Shown piece after piece: positions 57,837 through 64,000 of a stretch of 64,000 bases of DNA (position 1 is the first letter of the stretch; the number at the start of each line of letters is the position of its first letter). A program made the translations under genes and the position numbers. Source of the DNA: Chryseobacterium tructae (lineage in GTDB: Bacteria; Bacteroidota; Bacteroidia; Flavobacteriales; Weeksellaceae); assembly GCF_030409875.1 (NCBI RefSeq), contig NZ_JAUFQR010000001.1, forward strand, positions 1,674,001-1,738,000, given 5' to 3'. The notes beneath the pieces were generated by a model. It searched no databases and was not told the origin of the DNA. It saw only the letters and a list, made by a program, of their open reading frames with translations.

Positions 57837-58469
57837 ATGAAAAAAGTAATGTATCTGGTGTGTACGGCATTAATGCTTGCCGTAGCACCTTCAGCAAAAG
57901 CTCAATTTGTAGTAACCGACCCTGCAAATCTGGCATCGGGTATTCTCAACAGTGCTAATGAAATCATACAGACTTCTTCCACAGTAAGTAATGTAGTGAA
58001 GAATTTCAAGGAAGTGGAAAAGGTCTATAAGCAGGGAAAGGAATATTACGATAAGCTTCAGGCCATAAACAATCTGGTAAAAGATGCCCGTAAGGTGCAG
58101 CAAACTGTACTCTTGGTAGGTAATGTTTCCGAAATGTATGTGCAGAATTTCGGCAAGATGATGAACGATCCCAATTTCTCACCACAGGAACTGACTGCTA
58201 TCGGCAATGGCTATTCTGCACTGCTTAATGAAAGTACGGAACTGCTGAAAGAACTCAAACAGATCATCAGCTCATCAAGCCTTTCGCTTAATGACAAAGA
58301 GCGTATGGATGTTATTGACCGTGTATATAAGGAAGTTAAGGAATACCACAGCCTTGTACGCTATTACACCAACAAGAACATATCGGTAAGCTACCTGAGA
58401 GCGAAAAAGAAAAACGATGCCAAGAGAGTGCTCGACCTATACGGAACTTCTAACCAAAAATACTGGTAA
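57837..58469 (+). CDS. traI: TraI (DUF4141) conjugation protein
   Basis: 210 residues. A signal peptide (MYLVCTALMLAVAPSAKAQ) is followed by a long helical periplasmic domain (VKNFKEVEKVYKQGKEYYDKLQAINNLVKDARKVQQTVLL), resembling a VirB5-like component. It stands between traG and traJ, as in CTnDOT. Frame intact. Confidence 0.92.
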   Translation: MKKVMYLVCTALMLAVAPSAKAQFVVTDPANLASGILNSANEIIQTSSTVSNVVKNFKEVEKVYKQGKEYYDKLQAINNLVKDARKVQQTVLLVGNVSEMYVQNFGKMMNDPNFSPQELTAIGNGYSALLNESTELLKELKQIISSSSLSLNDKERMDVIDRVYKEVKEYHSLVRYYTNKNISVSYLRAKKKNDAKRVLDLYGTSNQKYW

Positions 58470-58471
58470 AA

Positions 58472-59466
58472 ATGGAATGGAATAACCTTCACGAAGTCCT
58501 GCGTTCACTATACGATGATATGATGCCGCTTGCAGGCGATATGGCGGCCGTGGCTAAAGGTCTTGCAGGATTAGGCGCACTGTTCTTTGTGGCATTAAAG
58601 GTTTGGCAGGCGCTCAGCCGTGCCGAACCAATTGATGTGTTTCCGCTCTTGCGTCCGTTTGCTTTGGGGCTTTGCATTATGTTCTTCCCAACTATTGTGC
58701 TGGGAACCATCAATGCAGTACTGAGCCCCGTGGTAACGGGAACCCATGCCATACTCGAAGATCAGGTACTTGACCTCAATAAATTGCAACAGCAGAAAGA
58801 CCAGTTGGAATATGAAGCAATGGTCAGAAATCCTGAACCGCCTACATGGTATCGGATGAAGAGTTTGATAAAAAACTGGATGAATTAGGTTGGTCACCTT
58901 CCGATATAGGGACAATGGCAGGAATGTATATGGACAGGACAGGCTATCAGATAGAAAAAGCCATAAAGGAATGGTTCCGCAATCTGCTGGAAATACTTTT
59001 TCAGGCAGCGGCACTCGTCATTGATACGATACGGACCTTTTTTCTGATAGTGCTTTCCATACTAGGTCCAATAGCTTTTGCCATATCCGTATGGGATGGT
59101 TTTCAGTCCACGCTCACGCAATGGATCACGAGATACGTAAGCGTTTACCTCTGGCTGCCTGTTTCCGATCTTTTCAGTTCCATGCTGGCAAGAATACAGT
59201 CGCTGATACTCGAACGGGATATCGCCATGCTTGCCGATCCGACCTATATACCTGATACAAGCAATACCATGTACATCATATTTATGATTATCGGTATCGT
59301 AGGATACTTCACAATCCCAACCGTAACAGGCTGGATCATCCAGGCAGGCGGTGCAGGAAACTTTACACGTAACGTAAACCAGACGGCAATGAAATCCGGA
59401 AATATTGCCGGAGCTGGAGCTGGTTCGGCAGCAGGAAACATCGGCGGGAAATTAATGGGGAAATAA
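58472..59466 (+). pseudogene. traJ: TraJ conjugation membrane protein, frameshifted
   Basis: About 331 residues, VirB6-like polytopic membrane protein. The first part is MEWNNLHEVLRSLYDDMMPLAGDMAAVAKG with helices (LGALFFVALKVWQAL, FALGLCIMFFPTIVLGTINAVL). The second is DKKLDELGWSPSDIGTMAG with several helices and a glycine-rich tail. The frame changes at 58836-58837: NPE then TAYMVSDEEFDK is recovered by one A. Starts two bases after traI. Part of the mating pore. Confidence 0.9.
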
Positions 59467-59488
59467 AAACAATTAAACATTTAAGAAA

Positions 59489-60112
59489 ATGGAATTTAAA
59501 ACATTAAGAAATATCGAAAACAGTTTTCGCCAAATCAGGCTGTACGCCCTTGTATTTGCCGTACTCTGTATAAGTGTTGTAGGATATGCCGTATGGCAGT
59601 CCTACCACTTTGCGGAGCAGCAACGCCAAAAGGTTTATGTACTGGATAATGGAAAATCATTGATGCTGGCACTCTCGCAGGATGCAAGTATCAACCGCCC
59701 GGTAGAGGCACGAGAACACATCAGGCGTTTTCACGAACTCTTCTTTACACTTGCTCCCGATAAGAACGCCATTGAAAGCAATATGAAAAGGGCCTTCAAT
59801 CTTGCAGATAAAAGTGCCTTTGATTATTACAAAGACCTTTCGGAAAAAGGATACTACAACCGTATCATATCAGGCAATGTACAGCAGCGTATTGAGGTGG
59901 ATAGCGTTGTCTGCAATTTCGACACCTATCCGTATGCGGTACGCACCTATGCGAAACAATTCATTATCCGTTCCAGCAACGTAACCAGGCGTAACCTGAT
60001 TACTTCCTGCTATCTCGTAAACTCCGTTCGTTCAGACAATAATCCCCAGGGTTTCAATATTGAAAAGTTTGCAGTTCTGGAGAATAAGGACATTGAAGTT
60101 ATTGAACGCTAA
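59489..60112 (+). CDS. traK: TraK conjugation protein
   Basis: 207 residues. One N-terminal membrane helix (LYALVFAVLCISVVGYAVWQ) and a periplasmic VirB8-like domain (ALSQDASINRPVEAREHIRRFHELFFTLAP... SYRVYAKQ-type C-terminus, NFDTYPYAVRTYAKQFIIRSSNVTRRNLIT). It matches TraK of Bacteroidetes T4SS. Frame intact. Confidence 0.94.
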   Translation: MEFKTLRNIENSFRQIRLYALVFAVLCISVVGYAVWQSYHFAEQQRQKVYVLDNGKSLMLALSQDASINRPVEAREHIRRFHELFFTLAPDKNAIESNMKRAFNLADKSAFDYYKDLSEKGYYNRIISGNVQQRIEVDSVVCNFDTYPYAVRTYAKQFIIRSSNVTRRNLITSCYLVNSVRSDNNPQGFNIEKFAVLENKDIEVIER

Positions 60113-60123
60113 AAAACAATCTT

Positions 60124-60552
60124 ATGGAAGCATTATCAGATTTAAATACGTTCGTAAAAATCCTTACCGACAAAGGGTATAACGGCTTTTTTCATACGCA
60201 GGGTGCGTATGCCGGAAAATTGAAAGACAGCATTAGTGAATACCTTGAAAACTGCCAAAAAGGTATAGACAGCTTGCCTAAACAGGACTTGCTACTGACA
60301 GGCTACCTGCAATGGTCGGGCGAAGATAAGCCAAGTGTAGAATGCTGTATGTGGGTAAAATACCTGAACGGAAAATTTTCTCTCAACAGAATGGAGATTG
60401 AAAGGAAAGACCAATTCGGGCAACTGCTGAAAAAATCAGAACTGACAAACCTGTCTGTAATATCTGCTCCAAAAGCGGTGGAGGCAGTCGCTTTGGTAAA
60501 CGAGCAGCAGACGCAAAAGGCTGATAAAAGCACTAAGCGTTTCAAGCTTTAA
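60124..60552 (+). CDS. Conserved unknown protein between traK and traL
   Basis: 142 residues, cytoplasmic, no signal peptide or membrane segment: LNTFVKILTDKGYNGFFHTQGAYAGKLKDSISEYLENCQKGIDSL and CCMWVKYLNGKFSLNRMEIERKDQFG. CTnDOT has no gene of this type between traK and traL as far as I know, so it may be a feature of flavobacterial elements. Intact and tightly packed (11 bases after traK, 10 before traL). Function unknown. Confidence 0.75.
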   Translation: MEALSDLNTFVKILTDKGYNGFFHTQGAYAGKLKDSISEYLENCQKGIDSLPKQDLLLTGYLQWSGEDKPSVECCMWVKYLNGKFSLNRMEIERKDQFGQLLKKSELTNLSVISAPKAVEAVALVNEQQTQKADKSTKRFKL

Positions 60553-60562
60553 AACAACAATT

Positions 60563-60850
60563 ATGAAAAAACTAAGAGCAAACATGGACAGGCACTTTGA
60601 CAAGCTAGATGAAAGCTGGCGAGCACTGCCCGTTGGCAAACAGCATAAATACACATTGTACTTTTTCGTCGCTTACCTAATTCTTACCACAGGGGTAATA
60701 TTTAAAGTGTGGTATGATGCAGGAAAGTCAGATAACAATATGGTCATTAAGCATATTGAAAACCCTGTCCTCAAAAATAAAGAACGTCCTACAGTCTTGC
60801 AGGACACATTATCAACAATTTTTAAAAATAGGATTTATGAAAGAAAGTGA
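60563..60850 (+). CDS. traL: TraL (DUF3989) conjugation membrane protein
   Basis: 95 residues with one membrane helix (YTLYFFVAYLILTTGVIFKVWY) and a short cytoplasmic N-terminus (ANMDRHFDKLDESWRALPVGKQHK), the DUF3989 pattern. Its stop lies 14 bases inside traM, so the two are translationally coupled. Frame intact. Confidence 0.88.
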   Translation: MKKLRANMDRHFDKLDESWRALPVGKQHKYTLYFFVAYLILTTGVIFKVWYDAGKSDNNMVIKHIENPVLKNKERPTVLQDTLSTIFKNRIYERK

Positions 60851-62161
60851 AAACAAAAAGACGGTTGTTCGGGTAACGGAAGGAAATCCGACAGCAACCA
60901 CTGACGTACTGCAAGACAGTACGCAGAATAAGATGGATAAGTTGAAAAAGCCATTGATATTTGGCTTGATGGGAATTGTTTTTCTTGGATGCATGTACCT
61001 CATCTTTAAACCATCGGAAGACAAGAAAGAACTTGAAAACATTGGACTGAACGATGCGGTTCCGCAAGCTACAGGAGCAGGAATGCAGGCAGACAAGCAA
61101 AAGGCTTATGAGCAAGATATGCTGGAACAGAAGGATGTTGAAAAGCGAAATTCGTTGACCACGCTCTCTGATTATTGGAATACCGATGAAAGAGAAGAAC
61201 TAACAGATGAAACGATTGATAAGCAAGAAAGCTACGCTGGAAAAAAGACCAGTGGATATGGTAATCCGACAGTCAACAGCTACCGTAACGCACAATCTAC
61301 ATTAGGTTCTTTTTACCAGGATGACGATCGTGAAACGATAGAACTCCGCAGACAGCTGGACGATTTAAAGAGCAACTGGCAGAAAAGGATGTACCTAAAA
61401 CAGCTACCGTAGATGACCAATTGGCATTGATGGAAAAGTCCTATCAGATGGCAGCGAAGTATCTTCCGACAGGTACAAATTCAGCAGAAGCCTTGCCTGC
61501 CAAGGATGCAGCTCCGGCTCCAAAAGTATCTACACAAAAAGAACATTTTGTATCATTCACTTCAGCAAGAAAAAATACCGTATCTGCCTTGTATCGTGAG
61601 CCTACAGATAGTGCCTTTTTAGCCGACTGGAGTCAGGCCAAAAACCGAGGCTTCTACACGGCAGGTTCTACCCAGCAGGTCACACAACCTAAAAACAGTA
61701 TCAAAGCCTGCGTACACGATGCACAAACGGTAATTGGCGAGACAGGAGTTAGATTACGTTTGCTCGAAACTGCCCAAACGCCCAGCCGTACTATTCCAAA
61801 AGGGACTATTGTAACGGCAAATGCCAAATTTCAGGCAGGACGTTTACAGCTAAAAGTAACCTCTGTCGAATTGGATGGCAATATCATTCCGGTTGAGATT
61901 ACCATTTACGATCTGGACGGTCAGCAGGGTCTGTATGTTCCGTACTCTCCCGAAATGAATGCCCTTACCGAAATGGCCGGCAATATGAGCCAACAATCTG
62001 GAACAAGCCTAATGCTTACTCAAAATGCCGGACAACAGGTTGCAGCTGATCTAAGCCGTGGCGTGGTACAGGGTATTTCGGGCTATTTCGCCAAAAAGGT
62101 TCGCACACCAAAAGTTACGCTAAAGGCAGGACATCAGGTGTTTCTCGTATCAAAAAAATAA
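60837..62161 (+). pseudogene. traM: TraM conjugation protein (VirB10-like), frameshifted
   Basis: About 441 residues. One membrane helix (PLIFGLMGIVFLGCMYLIF, ~45) anchors a disordered, Gln/Asp-rich middle, followed by the TraM C-terminal domain (VIGETGVRLRLLETAQTPSRTIPKGTIVTANAKFQAGRLQLKVTSVEL, FLVSKK at the end). The frame is lost at 61367-61369: DDL then KEQLAEKDVPKTATVDDQLALM is recovered by one A. Start ATG 60837 overlaps traL. It links inner and outer membrane parts of the pore. Confidence 0.9.
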
Positions 62162-62184
62162 TGTTGAACTCAAAAAATAAAATA

Positions 62185-63084
62185 ATGAAACATCTTTTTA
62201 AAATCTTTGGAGCATTTGCCCTGACCATCGGCTTAGCCGTAACCTCTTTTGCACAGGACAGTGCAAAATCAAAAACTCCACTTGCTTTGGGCAAGATAGC
62301 CCCGTACAAAATGGAAGTTACCTATGATAAAACTTCACATCTGATTTTCCCGACTGCCATCCGTTATGTGGATCTGGGCAGTGAATACCTGATTGCCGGA
62401 AAAGCGGATGACGCGGAAAACGTATTGCGTGTAAAAGCATCGGTAAGGGAATTTGAGCAGGAAACGAACTTTTCGGTGATTACCAATGACGGACGTTTTT
62501 ACAGCTTTAATGTCTATTACAGTTCTTGCCCGGAAGCACTGAGCTATGACCTTTTGACGATGCAAAAAGCAGTAGATAAAGCCAACAGTAACGATGTGCT
62601 TTTTGAAGAATTGGGCGACAATTCTCCGTCATTGGCTGGCTTGCTTTTAGAAACCATTTACAAAAACGATAAACGTATTGTAAAACATATCGGAGCTAAG
62701 AGTTTTGGTATCCAGTTTATACTGAAAGGTATTTACATCCATAATGGCAAATACTACTTCCATACCGAATTGAGAAATCGTACCAATGTACCGTTTCAGA
62801 TTGATTTTATCAATTTCAAAGTTGTGGATAAAAAAGTAGCTAAACGCACTGTAGTACAGGAAAGACCAATGATACCGCTACGTGCTTATAAGCCATTGGA
62901 CGAAATTAGTGGAAAATCAATGGAGCAAAATGTATTCCTGTTAGATCAGTTTACCATTGCCGATGATAAGGTGCTTTTGATTGAAATTTTTGAGAAGAAC
63001 GGTGGTAGGCATCAAACGCTACAGATAGAAAATTCCGATTTAATCAAAGCTCGTTTGATTAATGATATGCACCTGAAATTTTAA
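62185..63084 (+). CDS. traN: TraN (DUF4138) conjugation protein
   Basis: 299 residues from ATG 62185; an earlier ATG at 62161 (TAATG with traM) would add eight residues and is also possible. Signal peptide IFGAFALTIGLAVTSFAQ, then VirB9-like beta-rich domain: YDKTSHLIFPTAIRYVDLGSEYLIAGKADDAENVLRVKAS and ILKGIYIHNGKYYFHTELRNRTNVPFQIDFINF. Outer-membrane side of the pore. Frame intact. Confidence 0.93.
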   Translation: MKHLFKIFGAFALTIGLAVTSFAQDSAKSKTPLALGKIAPYKMEVTYDKTSHLIFPTAIRYVDLGSEYLIAGKADDAENVLRVKASVREFEQETNFSVITNDGRFYSFNVYYSSCPEALSYDLLTMQKAVDKANSNDVLFEELGDNSPSLAGLLLETIYKNDKRIVKHIGAKSFGIQFILKGIYIHNGKYYFHTELRNRTNVPFQIDFINFKVVDKKVAKRTVVQERPMIPLRAYKPLDEISGKSMEQNVFLLDQFTIADDKVLLIEIFEKNGGRHQTLQIENSDLIKARLINDMHLKF

Positions 63085-63104
63085 CAATCCTTTAAAGCAA
63101 TTAT

Positions 63105-63664
63105 ATGAAAAAGTATATCTATACCGTGATGCTCCTCCTGATGACCATCACGGTTACACAGGCACAAAGAATGCTGCCCAAACAGAAAGGATTGGAAGCA
63201 AGTGCAGGCGTATTGTCCGATGATAAAATCGGTAACGATTATTACCTCAATATCGGGATGACCGTCAACGGTAAGAACGGGAATTACCAAATTTGGGCGT
63301 TGGAATATACGCACCAATACCACGACTATAAAACCCTCCGCATACCGCAGGAAATCTACACCGCCGAGGGTGGTTATAGTTTGTTCTTGCTTGGCGATAG
63401 CCGGAAGAATATCACATTGAATGCAGGAATAATGGGCGTAGTCGGTTACGAAAGCATCAATCGTGGCGAAGCGATGTTGTATGACGGTGCGAAATAGTAA
63501 GCGAGGACAACTTCATTTACGGAGCTGGCGGACGGCTAACCTTTGAAACTTACCTCTCAGACCGATTTGTGTTAGTCCTGCAAGGGCGTACAAAGGTTTT
63601 ATGGGGTACGGATCTGGAACAGTTCCGACCGTCCGCAGGTGTAGGATTAAGGTTTAACTTTTAA
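63105..63664 (+). pseudogene. traO: TraO conjugation outer-membrane protein, frameshifted
   Basis: About 186 residues. Signal peptide (YTVMLLLMTITVTQAQ), then a beta-barrel-like body (NIGMTVNGKNGNYQIWALEYTHQYHDY). The frame is lost at 63492-63494: DGAK then IVSEDNFIYGAGGRLTFETYL is recovered by one A and ends with the terminal aromatic strand GVGLRFNF at 63664. As read, the protein stops at 63497, before its last strands. Follows traN by 20 bases. Confidence 0.88.
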
Positions 63665-63675
63665 AACGAAAAACA

Positions 63676-64000
63676 ATGAGAGCAATTTTTAATAAATTCA
63701 GAGTGGGACTACTGCCTACATATATACTATTGGCAATCCTCACAGCTTCGGTTTCGCTGGTATCTTGTAGCAAAGATGATGACCTCGAAATACAGAACAA
63801 TTTTCCTTTCGAGGTAAATGTAATGCCTATACCCAAAGATGTTGCCAATGGGCAGACCGTTGAGATACGCATTACCATACAGCGAAAGGGTAATTACATG
63901 GATACAGAATATTTCCTGCGATATTTCCAGTTTGACGGGCAAGGTACTTTAAGATATTATGATGAACCACCATACCTGCCTAACGATTTATATTCGTTGC
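63676..64000 (+). CDS. DUF3872 (TraQ-like) conjugation lipoprotein, cut by window end
   Basis: The first 108 codons of a gene that continues past the window. A lipoprotein signal (LAILTASVSLVSCSKDDD, Cys lipidated) is followed by a beta-sandwich start (PFEVNVMPIPKDVANGQTVEIRITIQRKGNYMDTEYFLRYFQFDGQG), the DUF3872 pattern of TraQ-like proteins. It starts 11 bases after traO and belongs to the same operon. Not listed as a closed frame because it has no stop in the window. Confidence 0.85.
   Translation, partial: MRAIFNKFRVGLLPTYILLAILTASVSLVSCSKDDDLEIQNNFPFEVNVMPIPKDVANGQTVEIRITIQRKGNYMDTEYFLRYFQFDGQGTLRYYDEPPYLPNDLYSL

Noticed and set aside
1..64000. CRISPR array, rRNA, tRNA or integrase gene
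   Set aside because: No regularly spaced repeats, tRNA-like cloverleaf or tyrosine/serine recombinase motif was recognised anywhere in the window.

Overview
The window comes from a Bacteroidota genome, most likely the Chryseobacterium/Elizabethkingia branch of Weeksellaceae. The reasons are low GC, Bacteroidetes-type promoters (TTTG, about 20 bases, TAnnTTTG), a PER/CGA/CME-like class A beta-lactamase, a 58-residue histone H1-like gene, and a CTnDOT-type set of transfer genes (RteC, TopB, DUF3945, MobA/B/C, TraA to TraO). No integrase, tRNA, rRNA or CRISPR array is visible, so neither end of the mobile element is fixed here.

Layout. (1) 1-8112 looks like host chromosome: a LytS-type histidine kinase (cut by the window edge), an acyltransferase, two overlapping penicillin-recognising genes (class C-like hydrolase and class A beta-lactamase), an aldo/keto reductase and a Crp-family regulator sharing one palindromic operator, and a TPR/LuxR-type regulator. 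(2) 8113-8839 is a hairpin-rich spacer that probably holds the left end of an integrative conjugative element (ICE). (3) 8840-24687 is the ICE regulatory and DNA-processing block: RteC, two small HTH proteins, DUF3945 protein, topoisomerase III, ORF6N protein, DUF1896 protein, a giant methylase-helicase and a second RteC. Inside it sits a cassette with a histone H1-like gene, a HEPN/Swt1-like gene and an OLD-type ATPase-TOPRIM gene. (4) 24760-33384 is cargo: patatin-like lipase, small proteins, and a TolC/RND/adaptor efflux pump with a divergent AraC regulator. (5) 33402-39003 holds the coupling ATPase, a Crp regulator, an SDR reductase, relaxase MobB and MobA, followed by a probable oriT. (6) 39704-44360 is the start of the tra region (ParA-like TraA, two DUF3408 proteins, a TraD-like protein, and three copies of an unknown ~250-residue module in two genes). 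(7) 44553-54392 is an AT-rich defence island inserted in the tra region. (8) 54663-64000 is traE, F, G, I, J, K, an unknown gene, then L, M, N, O and the start of a DUF3872 lipoprotein.

The most interesting system is the island at 44553-54392: XRE regulator, HsdS, a PtuA-like ATPase, a PtuB-like HNH nuclease, HsdM, and a 1357-residue macro-LRR-Roc-COR-TIR protein. The first four large genes overlap or nearly touch, which implies one transcript. There is no HsdR. It looks like a methylation-marked system in which a Septu-like nuclease and an NADase-type ROCO-TIR protein take the place of the usual restriction subunit.

A second message concerns quality. Fourteen genes, in host and ICE alike, are each broken by one small indel (two in traG), nearly always a missing base and usually in a short A or T run. 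The lost frame can be restored every time. This looks like uncorrected homopolymer error in the assembly rather than decay, and the broken genes are annotated here as single units. The defence island has no such break.
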